Positions 50,231-59,490 of a DNA stretch of 64,000 nt are shown here, in pieces. A program made the position numbers and the translations under genes. The stretch's first letter is position 1. Each line of letters starts with the position of its first letter. The notes beneath the pieces are model-generated. The model was not told where the DNA came from and made no database searches. It saw nothing but the letters and a program-made list of their open reading frames with translations. Source of the DNA: Candidatus Zipacnadia bacterium (GTDB lineage: Bacteria; Armatimonadota; Zipacnadia; Zipacnadales; UBA5352). The stretch spans positions 186,001 to 250,000 of the forward strand of contig JALGSU010000012.1 of assembly GCA_029821735.1 (NCBI GenBank), given 5' to 3'.

Positions 50231-51778
50231 ATGAAGTGGACAGGGGCATGGTTGTGCATCGCGGCACTTGCGGCTCTGGCCGGAGGCGTTGCGGCTGATG
50301 AGTTGGTGCGTAACGGCGACTTCGAGCAGGGCGGCCGGACCTGGTGCGCGCACTGGCGACCGACGGGGGGCGAGGTACGAGTGCGCCGGGTCGTGGAGCA
50401 TGAGGACGCGTCGCTGCGACTGATACTGCGCGGCGATGGGGACGGTGGGGTGGTGCAGGTCGTGGATATGCCCGCCAACGCCAAGCTCAGTCTCCGCCTG
50501 CTGGCAACGGCCTGGGACACGCCGGGCGGGGGCGTGGTGGCCGGGTTGATTCGCCAGAGCGACGGCGCGGTACTGTGCGAGATGATGGTGGGCGGGATCG
50601 AGCGCGGTGAAATCTCCCGCAACTTCCAGACCGGTGCGGGTGGACCCGCGGAACTGACGCTGCGACTGGTTGGCCCCAAGGGCGGACAGGGCGCAGTCGA
50701 GCGCGTGCGCATCGCGGCGCCCGTCGCGGCCTGCGCGGACACGACGGTGGCCTTTGGCGCGCCCGAAGCTGATCTGGTGCTCGCGCCCGGTGAGGGTCTG
50801 CGCTTCGAGGGATCGGCGGCTGCGCAAGGCGCGCAGGCAGTCATGGAGATGGTGGCCGAAGCGGTCGACGACTTGGCGACAGTGCCGCCGACCGTGGCCG
50901 CGAAGACCGTGAGCGTGAGCGTTGCAGATGGTGCGGGACATTGGCCGCAGACGGAGGCATACCGGCTGCGCGTGAGCGACGAGGGCGTGAACGTTGAGGC
51001 CGGTGGTGAGGCGGGGGTGCGGTGGGCGCTGATGACGCTCGTCGACTTGATGAGGTCGGACGACGACGGTGGCGTGCGCGTGATGGCGGCCGAGATCGAG
51101 GATGCGCCTGACTTGCCGTGGCGGGGGGCGTGGGCGGCCGGTCCAGACTCACAGGCGACGAATCTCGTGCGCAAGCTGGCCAGGCTGAAGATGAACGTGG
51201 CGCTCGTGCCGGCGACCACGACGTCGCAGGGCGAGGACGACTGGGAGGTAGTGGGCCGCGATGCGTGTGAGGAGGCGCTCCGGCACGGACTCGAGCCGGT
51301 GGCGGCGCTGCTGAGCAAGCAGGCGACTGCGTCGGGGATGCAGGTGGCGGCGGAGACGGTGGCGCGGAATCTGCCGGTTGACTACCTGATGGTCGCCTAT
51401 CCCGGCGGGTGGGACAGCGAAGTGGGGGAGGCCGTCCTGGCAGGTGCGGCGCAGGCGGGCCGCCCGATTACGGTGATCTGCAAGCTCGACGTGGATTCGG
51501 TGACCACCGAGCAGGCGGCGGCGAAGCTGGCGGCGTGGCCCACCGAAGTGATAGCGCTCGTCGGGTCTGAATGCGTCGGCGTGCCGGAACTGGCTGACGC
51601 GCTGGGGAAAGCAGCGGAGCGAGGCGTGACCTACCTGCTGGGTGTGGAGGGCGCAGCCGGGCCTGGGGCGCAGGCAGCGCTGTCGGCGCGGCTCGCGGGG
51701 AGGAACTGCCTGGGCGTGCTGGCTCTGGGGGACGATCCTGAGGCGGTGGCGAACGCCGCGTGGCAGGTGCCGAGATGA
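50231..51778 (+). CDS. secreted GH20-like protein without evident catalytic site
   Basis: A 515-residue exported protein. A signal peptide (AALAALAGGVAAD) is followed by a carbohydrate-binding-like jelly roll (LVRNGDFEQGGRTWCAHWRP). Residues of about 170-295 resemble the small domain that precedes GH20 barrels (EAYRLRVSDEGVNVEAGGEAGVRWALMTLVDLM and EDAPDLPWRGAWA). Then a barrel-like half follows (NLVRKLARLKMNVALVP). The GH20 catalytic pair H-x-G-G-D-E is absent, so it may be a pseudoenzyme or a divergent hydrolase. The stop overlaps the next start by four bases (ATGA). Confidence 0.6.
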   Translation: MKWTGAWLCIAALAALAGGVAADELVRNGDFEQGGRTWCAHWRPTGGEVRVRRVVEHEDASLRLILRGDGDGGVVQVVDMPANAKLSLRLLATAWDTPGGGVVAGLIRQSDGAVLCEMMVGGIERGEISRNFQTGAGGPAELTLRLVGPKGGQGAVERVRIAAPVAACADTTVAFGAPEADLVLAPGEGLRFEGSAAAQGAQAVMEMVAEAVDDLATVPPTVAAKTVSVSVADGAGHWPQTEAYRLRVSDEGVNVEAGGEAGVRWALMTLVDLMRSDDDGGVRVMAAEIEDAPDLPWRGAWAAGPDSQATNLVRKLARLKMNVALVPATTTSQGEDDWEVVGRDACEEALRHGLEPVAALLSKQATASGMQVAAETVARNLPVDYLMVAYPGGWDSEVGEAVLAGAAQAGRPITVICKLDVDSVTTEQAAAKLAAWPTEVIALVGSECVGVPELADALGKAAERGVTYLLGVEGAAGPGAQAALSARLAGRNCLGVLALGDDPEAVANAAWQVPR

Positions 51779-53469
51779 AGCGCTTGGCTCTGTGGCTGGT
51801 GCTGCTGATAGCGGCGGCTCCTGTCTGGGGCCGTAACATCGGTTACCGGGTTGAGTTCGTCAACGCCATCGGATGCCACATCGTGCAAGTCGACCTGAAC
51901 AGCCCATGGGCCAAAGTCACACCGATCACCTCGATACGTTTCCCCGGCGGCTCCGAGCCGATGATGAGTATGTGCCGGCGCCAGCAACCCACCGCCGCAG
52001 TGACAGGCACCTTCTTCTCCAAAACCAGCCTCCTGCCCATCGGCGACATCGTGCGCGATGGGCGGCTGATCTACTTCGGTGGCATGGGCAGCGCTATCGC
52101 GATCACTCCCGAGAACATCGTCGCCTTTGAGAACGTCCCGTATGGTCGCCATCAGGACTGGGGACCGTTCGAGACGGTCCTGGCATGTGGTCCGCGCCTG
52201 CTCAAATCCGGTGCGGTCGCTCTGGCGCCCCTTCACCAAGGCTTCTCCGACCCGCACGTGCTGGGGCGAGCGAGCCGCGTCGCCGTGGGGCTGACGCCCG
52301 CGAACAAGCTCCTGATGGTAGTCACCCGGCAGAGCGTGTCGCTGTACGACATGGCCAAAGTGATGCTGACGCTCGGGTGTATTGACGCGATCAATCTGGA
52401 TGGCGGCAGCTCGACGGGGATGTATTACCGGGGCAGTGGCGTGGTGATGCCGCAGCGTGGTCTGGTGAATATGCTGGCGGCCTATGAGGCCGTGCAGCAT
52501 GAGACGCGGACCTGTAACTGCGAGCTTGAGGCCGAGCGCCAGGCGATCTACAAGTGGCGGGCCGGGCAGGCCTACCAGGTGTACATGCAGGCGCAGACGC
52601 CGCTGGCGAGCGGCGATACCGACGAGGCGATCCGCCTGTTGGAGAAAGCCACCGGGCTCGACGAACTGAACGCCTCATACCAGGTCCGGCTCGGGATGGC
52701 GCTGGCTGAGATAGGTGATCTGGCAGGGGCATCGGTTGCATACGCGCGAGCGGGGGCGCTTCTCGCGGATAAGGACAAACTGGCGACAGCCACTGACCGC
52801 CTCCGCACGGCGCTGATCTACAACCCCGACAATCCGGTAGCGCAGACCCGGTTGCCGCAGGTCTACCGGGCGCGAGGAATGGAGACGCAGGCGCGTGCGG
52901 CGGAATACTCCCTCAAGTTGCGCGAACTGGAGGGGAGCGTCGTCGCGGCGCATCCTGATCTGGTGGCCGAGGTGCTCGAGCAGGTCGCGTCGCTGGCGGG
53001 CGGGGATAGTTCGTGGCTGCGCAATCAGCCGCGCCTGGCCGACATCGCGTCAGCGACCAGTTACGTTGACGCTAACCTGGGCGTGAGCCTGCAACTGCCG
53101 AGCACGTGGGAGTTCGCGCCGGGGAGCGACACGGGCGCGATGGTCATGCGACATCGCTTCGAACCACTCTTGGCACACCTGCGGGTGATGCGAGTGCCCG
53201 AGAAGATCGAAGTGCAAAGGCTGGCGGACCTCTACTTCGAGCGCAGTTTCCAGCACGAACTGTATCAGACCCCTGTCAACTCGGCAGGTCCGCGAGCCAC
53301 CAAGACCACGGAGGTCGTGTCCCTCACAGAACGGCTTTACTGCAACACGCTGTTTTCACGTAGGGGTGAGCTCGTGTGGGTGCTCAGCTTCACCTGTAGC
53401 GCGGACCGACAACCGCAGGCCGCAGCGGACGTGAAGAGCATCCTGGACAGGTTCACGCTGTTCGGGTGA
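51775..53469 (+). CDS. NAGPA-type phosphodiester glycosidase with TPR-like repeats
   Basis: A 564-residue secreted protein. Signal LALWLVLLIAAAPVWG. Residues of about 25-240 form the NAGPA domain: VTGTFFSKTSLLPIGDIVRDGRLIYFGG, FETVLACGPRLL, ASRVAVGLTPANKLLMVV and INLDGGSSTGMYYRG. This domain hydrolyses GlcNAc-1-phosphodiesters or acts on exopolysaccharide or teichoic-acid-type linkages. A helical region with two or three TPR-like repeats follows (ASGDTDEAIRLLEKATGLDE, AEIGDLAGASVAYARAGAL), then a C-terminal beta domain. It starts within the previous stop, so translation is coupled. Confidence 0.75.
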   Translation: MKRLALWLVLLIAAAPVWGRNIGYRVEFVNAIGCHIVQVDLNSPWAKVTPITSIRFPGGSEPMMSMCRRQQPTAAVTGTFFSKTSLLPIGDIVRDGRLIYFGGMGSAIAITPENIVAFENVPYGRHQDWGPFETVLACGPRLLKSGAVALAPLHQGFSDPHVLGRASRVAVGLTPANKLLMVVTRQSVSLYDMAKVMLTLGCIDAINLDGGSSTGMYYRGSGVVMPQRGLVNMLAAYEAVQHETRTCNCELEAERQAIYKWRAGQAYQVYMQAQTPLASGDTDEAIRLLEKATGLDELNASYQVRLGMALAEIGDLAGASVAYARAGALLADKDKLATATDRLRTALIYNPDNPVAQTRLPQVYRARGMETQARAAEYSLKLRELEGSVVAAHPDLVAEVLEQVASLAGGDSSWLRNQPRLADIASATSYVDANLGVSLQLPSTWEFAPGSDTGAMVMRHRFEPLLAHLRVMRVPEKIEVQRLADLYFERSFQHELYQTPVNSAGPRATKTTEVVSLTERLYCNTLFSRRGELVWVLSFTCSADRQPQAAADVKSILDRFTLFG

Positions 53470-53485
53470 GGGCTTTTGGGCTCAA

Positions 53486-54559
53486 TTGACTCGGTCTGAG
53501 GCGAAGCGTATACTGAACCTTCGCGACATTTCAGGGAACGTGCGATCGGCCGCCAGGAACGAGACCAAGAGCCCATTGAGCAGCACTTCATCAGCACCAG
53601 AGAGCCCCAATAAGCCCGATGTGGAAGCCAGCGTGCCAGTGTCGCGTTGGGAGTACGCACTTCTGGGCACGGTTCCCCTGACCTGGGGCTTCAACTTCAT
53701 AGCTCTGCATGTTCTGTCGCGCGATTTCACTGTGATGGGTTTGCTGGCAGGTCGCTACGCCATAATGGTGGTGGCACTGCTCGTCGCGCTGTGGGTCATC
53801 GAGCGTGACATCAGCATTCGGCGCAAGGATGTCCCGTATCTCGTGGGTTTCGCACTGGTGACCGTGGTGATCTACCAGCCCGCGTTCACGGCGGGAGTCT
53901 ACTACACGATGGCGGCGGAGGCCGCACTGCTGATCTCCACCGCACCGATCTTCGCGATGCTGATCGCGTGGCTGCTCAAGTGGGAGGCGCTCACAGTCAA
54001 GCAGGGCCTGGGCACGCTGATCAGCTTCAGCGGGATCAGTTGCGTGATCATCGGCGGGATGAAAGTGCAAGACGCGCCCGATGACCACAACTTCGGGCTC
54101 GCGATGATGGTGCTGTCGGCGATCCTGTGGGCCTGCTACGCGGTGTTCTCCAAGCCCCTGCTGCGGGAGTATTCGCCGCTGAAGGTGAACTTCTGGGCCC
54201 ATGCGCTCGGTGCGTTGGTGCTAATTCCGCTGGGGTTCAAGGACGCTGCAACAGTGGACTGGAGCGGGCTGTCGACGGAGACGTGGATATACTTCTTCTA
54301 CTTCGCGCTGCTGGCAGGGGTGTACGCCTTCGTGGTGTGGTTCCGCGGCGTGGTTGTCATAGGCTCATCGAAGACCATGTTGTTCCAATACTGCGTACCA
54401 CTGGTGGCGACTGCCGTGGCATACGTGCTGCTGCGCGAGGTGCCGACACCGCTTCAGATCGTCGGGATGGTTGTCACACTCGCGGGTCTGCAACTTGCCA
54501 TACCGGGTAGGAAACCTGCAGCGAAAGCCGCTGACCTTGAGGGAACGCCGAAAGAGTGA
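53486..54559 (+). CDS. EamA/DMT superfamily transporter
   Basis: A 357-residue protein with ten hydrophobic helices in two EamA repeats: ALLGTVPLTWGFNFIALHVLSRDF, then AEAALLISTAPIFAMLIAWLLKWE, and the second AMMVLSAILWACYAVFSKPLLREYSP with LFQYCVPLVATAVAYVLLREV. Such proteins export amino acids, sugars or metabolites. The longest frame begins at TTG 53486 with a disordered tail of about 50 residues. A GTG at 53540 after AGGGA is an alternative. Its upstream neighbour ends 16 bases earlier. Confidence 0.85.
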   Translation: MTRSEAKRILNLRDISGNVRSAARNETKSPLSSTSSAPESPNKPDVEASVPVSRWEYALLGTVPLTWGFNFIALHVLSRDFTVMGLLAGRYAIMVVALLVALWVIERDISIRRKDVPYLVGFALVTVVIYQPAFTAGVYYTMAAEAALLISTAPIFAMLIAWLLKWEALTVKQGLGTLISFSGISCVIIGGMKVQDAPDDHNFGLAMMVLSAILWACYAVFSKPLLREYSPLKVNFWAHALGALVLIPLGFKDAATVDWSGLSTETWIYFFYFALLAGVYAFVVWFRGVVVIGSSKTMLFQYCVPLVATAVAYVLLREVPTPLQIVGMVVTLAGLQLAIPGRKPAAKAADLEGTPKE

Positions 54560-54565
54560 TGTATC

Positions 54566-55330
54566 ATGCGTGCACTGGTGTTTTCCGACGTGCACGGCGA
54601 GACCGGCCTGCTGCGCGAGCTGGTCCGGCAGATGCCAGAGATGGACTGCAAATTCGGCCTGTTTTGCGGTGACATCGTCAAGGGGAGCGCTCGTGGTTCG
54701 GAGTACACGACCGCCCGCAACGAGGGGCGAATCCCGGACCCGAACCACCCGTCGATCGAGACCGAGCGCGCGGAGGACTACGCTCTGTATGCGGAGTTCT
54801 ACGCGGTGCTGCGCCCGGCGCCATTCCGGATCTTCGCGGTTCCGGGGAACATGGACGCGCCGGAGGGACGTTACATCACCACGGGGCTCGGATCCGAGGG
54901 CGTTGACTCGGGCATCGAGATCGTTCACCATTCGGTAACGCGGCACGAGGGCTGGGTCATCGCGGGGATGGGCGGCGAGATCACCGAAGCCGATCGTGAG
55001 GAGTTTTTCGTGCTGCGGTATCCGCGCTGGGAGGCGGAGCACTCGTTCCGCGTGTTCTCGTGCATCGAGGGCGAGCGGATCATGGTATTGCACAGCCCAC
55101 CGCTGGGTGACGTGGTGGATATGGATGGGGAGAAACACAAGGGCAGCCAGGTCGTCAACGATCTGATCCACCACTGGCGCCCGACGTTGGCCGTGTGTGG
55201 CCACGCGCACGACGCAGCCGGGGCCGAGATGATAGGCACGACGCTCGTGGTGAATCCCGGCGCCCTGAAGACCGGCCACTATGCCATCGTAGACCTCGAA
55301 ACCAAAGACGTCAATCTGCTGCAGCTCTAG
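54566..55330 (+). CDS. calcineurin-like metallophosphoesterase (YfcE/MJ0936-like)
   Basis: A 254-residue metallophosphoesterase. Motifs in order: MRALVFSDVHGE (D-x-H), CGDIVKGS (G-D), FAVPGNMDAP (G-N-x-D, with Met in place of the usual His), VLHSPPLGD, and CGHAHDAAGAEMIGTTLVVNPGA. These are the metal ligands of this fold; the change of GNHD to GNMD is unusual. It starts 6 bases after the EamA stop and is followed by ribB. Confidence 0.8.
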   Translation: MRALVFSDVHGETGLLRELVRQMPEMDCKFGLFCGDIVKGSARGSEYTTARNEGRIPDPNHPSIETERAEDYALYAEFYAVLRPAPFRIFAVPGNMDAPEGRYITTGLGSEGVDSGIEIVHHSVTRHEGWVIAGMGGEITEADREEFFVLRYPRWEAEHSFRVFSCIEGERIMVLHSPPLGDVVDMDGEKHKGSQVVNDLIHHWRPTLAVCGHAHDAAGAEMIGTTLVVNPGALKTGHYAIVDLETKDVNLLQL

Positions 55331-55368
55331 CGCGCGACGCCAGAGCGCACGGAATGAAGAGTGATAGT

Positions 55369-55974
55369 ATGTCAGACCTCGATCGCGCCATCGAGACCTT
55401 GCGTGCCGGGGGCTTCGTGGCCCTGCAGGACAGTCCGGATCGTGAAAACGAGGCCGACATCCTGCTAGCGGCCGAGCACGCGACCGGCGAGAAAGTCAAT
55501 TTCATGGCCACGCATGTGCGCGGCCTGATCACAGTTGCGGTGCCCAAGACCGTCCTGGACGCGCTGGATGTGCCGCTGCTGGCCGTGCGCTATCCGGTGC
55601 CCCATGCGCCGCGTTTCACCGAGCCGGTGGATGCGGTGGCGGGGTGCACCACGGGCGCGTCGGCGTTCGATCGTGCAGCCACGCTGCGCAAGCTCGCCGA
55701 CCCGGAGGCGCAACCGCAGGATTTCTCGCGGCCGGGCCACATCTTCCCGTTGATGGGCATGCCGGGCGGGCTCGCCGAGCGCCGAGGACACACCGAGGGC
55801 TCGATCGCGCTGGCCGAACTGGCGGGCATCACGCCGGTCATCGCGATCTGCGAACTGATGAACCCCGCCGGACGAATGGCTTCGGGTGACGAAGTGATGC
55901 AGTTCGCGCGCGCACACGATGTGCCGGTGGCCAGCATCTCACAGATCATCGAGCGCCAGCAGGCGGCTGGATAG
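55369..55974 (+). CDS. ribB: 3,4-dihydroxy-2-butanone-4-phosphate synthase (RibB)
   Basis: A 201-residue enzyme that makes the four-carbon precursor of riboflavin from ribulose-5-phosphate. The hallmark acidic loop DSPDRENEADILLAAEH, GCTTGASAFDRAATLRKLADP, SRPGHIFPLMGMPGGLAERRGHTEGS and ICELMNPAGRMA are all visible. There is no GTP cyclohydrolase II domain, so it is a stand-alone RibB. ATG 55369 gives the usual N-terminus; ATG 55354 is an alternative. No FMN riboswitch is recognisable upstream. Other rib genes are not in the window. Confidence 0.9.
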   Translation: MSDLDRAIETLRAGGFVALQDSPDRENEADILLAAEHATGEKVNFMATHVRGLITVAVPKTVLDALDVPLLAVRYPVPHAPRFTEPVDAVAGCTTGASAFDRAATLRKLADPEAQPQDFSRPGHIFPLMGMPGGLAERRGHTEGSIALAELAGITPVIAICELMNPAGRMASGDEVMQFARAHDVPVASISQIIERQQAAG

Positions 55975-56015
55975 CTGCCCGAGACATCCACAGACGACAG
56001 TCAGGGGTGTGACCC

Positions 56016-57260
56016 ATGGAGCTTCGCTTCTCGTATGGCCGTGGCGAGCAGTCGATTGACGTAGCCGATGAGCGCGTGATCGAAGAGATCGCCCTGCCCT
56101 CGGTCGAGGGCATCGAGGACGTGCCGGCGGCGCTGAACGCGGCGCTGGCTGACCCCGTCGGGCCTCCACTGGAGAAGATCATCGAGCGGGGCGACCACGT
56201 CGCGCTGATGACCGTGGACTTCACGCGGCCGAACCCGACGCCGATGCTGTGGCAACTGGCCAAACGCATCGAGGCGCTGGGAGCCACCTATCAGATCGTC
56301 ATCGGGCTGGGCAACCACCGGCCGATGACGGACGCGGAACTGGACGAATTCATAGGCACCCATGACGTGCTGCAGCCGGACTCGCATGGCCCGCAGTGGG
56401 AACTGGGAGCCACCTCGCTGGGCACCCCGATCGAAGTTGCGCCCTTCATGAAAGATTTCGATAAGCGCGTGGTGTGCGGCTTCATCGAGCCATCCTATAT
56501 CGCAGGGTTCTCCGGCGGGCGCAAGATGGTGCTACCCGGGGTCTCGTCATCGCGCTCGATCTCGCACAACCACTTCCTGATCCTGACCGAAGGGCGGAAG
56601 CTGGGCGTGCTGGACGGCAACCCGGTGCACCAGGACATGACCGAGGCGGCCCTGGCAGTGGGTGTGGACTTCATCTGCGACGCGGTGGTCAGCCCTGACG
56701 ACAGTTACGCGGAGATCGTGTGCGGGGACCTCGTGCAGGCTCACGCCAAGGGCGCAGAGCGCAGCCGCAGGATATACGAGCACACTATCGCGGAGAAGGC
56801 CGACATCGTTATCTGCACCTCGGGCGGGTACCCGTACGACATCGATCTGGTGCAGGCGAAGAAGACGTTGGTGCCCGCGCTTGAGTGCATCCGTCCGGGG
56901 GGCGCGGTCATCTTGCTGGGCGAGTGCCCGGATGGGTGGGGAGGCGAGGCGCCATTCCGGCGTCTGCTCGAGAGTGAGGAGCCACAGACGATCATCGCCG
57001 AGATGCGGCGACGGCTGGCCGATAACGAGACGGAGTGGCACTGGGCGCCATGCTCGACGGGCTTCCTGTTCTCATCGGTGGTGCACGAGCGACAGGCGCA
57101 ACTGATCGTTGTGTCGGAACTCAATGACGAGTTGACGGATACTTTCGCGGACACGGCACCCGACCTGGCGAGCGCTGTGGCGATGGCAGAGGAGCGAGTG
57201 GGACCTGACGCGTCCATCATCGCGTTGCATGACGGTCGCCGGGTGATCTGCAGGGACTGA
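56016..57260 (+). CDS. larA: LarA-family nickel-pincer racemase with a substituted catalytic His
   Basis: A 414-residue LarA-like protein, of normal length. LarA uses the nickel-pincer (NPN) cofactor to racemise lactate; paralogues act on other 2-hydroxy acids. The cofactor-attachment Lys is Lys170 in IAGFSGGRKMVLPGV, the Ni-ligand His is His186 in SHNHFL, and the catalytic His101 is in GNHRPMT. The second catalytic His (H174 in Lactobacillus plantarum, in P-H-Y-F-A-G) is Ser160 here (EPSYIAGF). The substrate or chemistry is therefore probably not that of classical lactate racemase. Only LarB, at 13943, is also in the window. It follows ribB by 41 bases and ends before a strong terminator. 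Confidence 0.8.
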   Translation: MELRFSYGRGEQSIDVADERVIEEIALPSVEGIEDVPAALNAALADPVGPPLEKIIERGDHVALMTVDFTRPNPTPMLWQLAKRIEALGATYQIVIGLGNHRPMTDAELDEFIGTHDVLQPDSHGPQWELGATSLGTPIEVAPFMKDFDKRVVCGFIEPSYIAGFSGGRKMVLPGVSSSRSISHNHFLILTEGRKLGVLDGNPVHQDMTEAALAVGVDFICDAVVSPDDSYAEIVCGDLVQAHAKGAERSRRIYEHTIAEKADIVICTSGGYPYDIDLVQAKKTLVPALECIRPGGAVILLGECPDGWGGEAPFRRLLESEEPQTIIAEMRRRLADNETEWHWAPCSTGFLFSSVVHERQAQLIVVSELNDELTDTFADTAPDLASAVAMAEERVGPDASIIALHDGRRVICRD

Positions 57261-57285
57261 GACGGTCCGAAGTGTCCACAAAGAA

Positions 57286-57318
57286 AAAGAGCCCGCGGCC
57301 AATGGCCGCGGGCTCTTT
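57286..57318. terminator. strong bidirectional terminator hairpin
   Basis: A perfect 15-bp stem AAAGAGCCCGCGGCC / GGCCGCGGGCTCTTT with an AAT loop, 25 bases after larA. On the minus strand it is followed by TTTTTCTTT, so it also suits the convergent DUF3604 gene, which ends at 57417. Confidence 0.85.
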
Positions 57319-57416
57319 GTGTTCGCGGGATCACACACCGTCGCTGTTGACGTTGCGGATGCCGGAGCCGGCCTGGAATGCCGTGAGGTGGCTCTTATGT
57401 GACCGCTGGCGCATGG

Positions 57417-59312
57417 TCAGGGGGCAAGCCAGATGGGGCTGGCCCAGGCCATGTTGCCGTCCTCCTGAATCACGCGAATGTAGTAGTAGGTGACCCCGGC
57501 GGCGGCCTCAGAGGCAGGTGCGATGTCACTCAGCGGCGTGTCGTCAGTGTACTCCAGGTCGGCGCAATCGCCTTCTGCCGCGAATGAGGCGACGGTCTCG
57601 TTATTGCGCACGACCTCGACGCGGTCGAGCGATCGGTGGCCGATGACACGTATGTGCAGCGTGCGGGAATCGGCGAAAGCCGCAGTGTCTTCGCCGTAGA
57701 GGTCGGCCCCCATCTCGTGGTCGCCCATTGATACGTGAAGGAGGATGTGGCGGCAGGTGGTGGCGTAACAGCGTCGATTCCAGACCGCGTCCCAGATCGC
57801 CTCGCGGGTGAGTTCTGGCGCGAACACTCCCGTGATGGCCCCGCCGATCATCTCATCCGCGTCCATGCCGCCGAGCGACGAGCGCGGCGACCCCGGCTGA
57901 GCGCGGTGGTTATCGGTGCCTCCAACAAAGCCCACGCGCAGGCCTGCGGCGAGGGCGTCCTGGAGCGACGAGCCCAGACCCCCGAGGTAGACGTTGCCGC
58001 CCACCTCGTCGACCTCGAATGAGCCGCGTGCCTGACATATCTCGGCGACGCGCTCGAAGGCCGGGTTGTGGGTCGACCAGTCCTGCTGGCCCCACGCGTA
58101 GTAGTAGCTGGTCTCGGAGTGGCAGTTGGGGTGATGAGCGATGGTCATGGCCCGACGCCCTTCGAGCCATTCCCACATCTGCTCGATGGTGACGGGCGGC
58201 ATCGCGGGCTGGTCGCCGTCGCGGTAGTAGGTGTTCTTGTGGCCCTGACGCCATCCTCGTTCGAGCGCGGGGATCGTGACGAAGCGGCCCGGGTCATCGA
58301 AAGCCGCGTCCATCTCGCGATCATACTCCCAGGTGCCATCGCCCCCATTGTTGGTGACCACGGAGAAGTCCAGGCCCTGCACGTCGCGCGCCCAGCGGTA
58401 TGCATACTCGGTACTGGCGAGCATGGTGGCCCCGAAGGTCCCGGTCATCACGTGCAAGTCACCGAAATACACTTGGCCATCTGGCGCAAAGCCCGGCGCG
58501 ATGGCATTGCTGGTGCCGATGAGTTCGCGCTCGGGGTCCGTGACGGTGATGCGGGCGAGGTCGGCGACGGTGCGCAGGCCGTCGATGGTCACGCACCCGC
58601 CATCCTCAGGCGTGATGGTGACGGTCTCGGGGATGTCGGCGTCCGGGTCGGTGCAACGCAGATGCAGGACACCCGCATAGTCAGCAAGGTTGGTGTACTG
58701 GTCGCGCGCGGAGATGACCAGCGAGAAGGTATCATCGTCTGCACGGCCGGGCGGTCGGGCGATCACGTGCAGGCGCGCTGGCTTGTCGGCGATGACCTCG
58801 ATCACGGGCGTGTCCGGGAGCGCGACCAGGGCGTCAGCGCGATCACGCTCGCGCGGGCGGGCGCCATTGCCCAGCACGTCGACCGACACCTCGAAGGGAT
58901 ACTCGTCGGAAGCGTGGTCGGCGACGCGGGCGCGGCGGAAGTAGCCGCGTGAGTACCCACCGCGTTCGCCGATGGTGACAGTGATGGTGTCGCCCTCTCT
59001 CGCCGGCTCGCCATAGACGGTGATGACAATGTAAGGGAAGTTTGAGTGATGGAACGTGTAGGGGCCATCGTTGAAGGTCTCGACGTCAATCGCCACCCCG
59101 GAGCGGGAGCATTGGGCGGTCACCATGCCCAGTTCCCAGAAGGTGTGGCCCTTGTGGGGAGGGAAGATGCGAAGGCCGCCGCCCACCTCGATTCCCGAGG
59201 CGCCGACGGTGTATGTGAGCGTGAACGTGTGCCGGGTGCCAGCCACGAATGGCCCGGTGGGCTGCAAAGCAATCGTGCCGACGGAATCGGGGTTCGGTGG
59301 GTCAGTTCGCAT
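57417..59312 (-). CDS. DUF3604/CehA-like PHP-type metallohydrolase
   Basis: A 631-residue protein. The N-terminal part of about 300 residues has beta sandwiches (TFTLTYTVGASGIEVGGGLRI and DDTFSLVISARDQYTNLADYAG). The catalytic part shows QVYFGDLHVMTG with the D-x-H metal motif, DFSVVTNNGGDG, IAHHPNCHSET, and VGGTDNHRAQPGSPRS, followed by a C-terminal strand region. This is the DUF3604 or CehA/McbA type of metal-dependent hydrolase. There is no convincing signal peptide. The start 59312 has GGAGG eight bases upstream; the frame continues to 59579 without support. It is divergent from the next gene over 178 bases with no recognised element. Confidence 0.75.
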   Translation of the reverse strand: MRTDPPNPDSVGTIALQPTGPFVAGTRHTFTLTYTVGASGIEVGGGLRIFPPHKGHTFWELGMVTAQCSRSGVAIDVETFNDGPYTFHHSNFPYIVITVYGEPAREGDTITVTIGERGGYSRGYFRRARVADHASDEYPFEVSVDVLGNGARPRERDRADALVALPDTPVIEVIADKPARLHVIARPPGRADDDTFSLVISARDQYTNLADYAGVLHLRCTDPDADIPETVTITPEDGGCVTIDGLRTVADLARITVTDPERELIGTSNAIAPGFAPDGQVYFGDLHVMTGTFGATMLASTEYAYRWARDVQGLDFSVVTNNGGDGTWEYDREMDAAFDDPGRFVTIPALERGWRQGHKNTYYRDGDQPAMPPVTIEQMWEWLEGRRAMTIAHHPNCHSETSYYYAWGQQDWSTHNPAFERVAEICQARGSFEVDEVGGNVYLGGLGSSLQDALAAGLRVGFVGGTDNHRAQPGSPRSSLGGMDADEMIGGAITGVFAPELTREAIWDAVWNRRCYATTCRHILLHVSMGDHEMGADLYGEDTAAFADSRTLHIRVIGHRSLDRVEVVRNNETVASFAAEGDCADLEYTDDTPLSDIAPASEAAAGVTYYYIRVIQEDGNMAWASPIWLAP

Positions 59313-59490
59313 GGCGGTGGCCTCCAGTGGCGTCTCAGTCGCGCAGTGGAGGGCCTTCGCCCGAAGGCCAGGGATTTCCTGCGCGTGCGGCGGGTTCACG
59401 TGGGGAGCGACGTGACAGTACCCAGCGACGGTAACGCTGGCGAGACTACGAACGCGGTGGCCGGGTGTCGGCGGCAAGAGGGATGAAACG

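Noticed and set aside
55331..55368. Possible FMN riboswitch upstream of ribB
   Set aside because: The gap is only 38 bases and shows none of the conserved FMN-aptamer elements.
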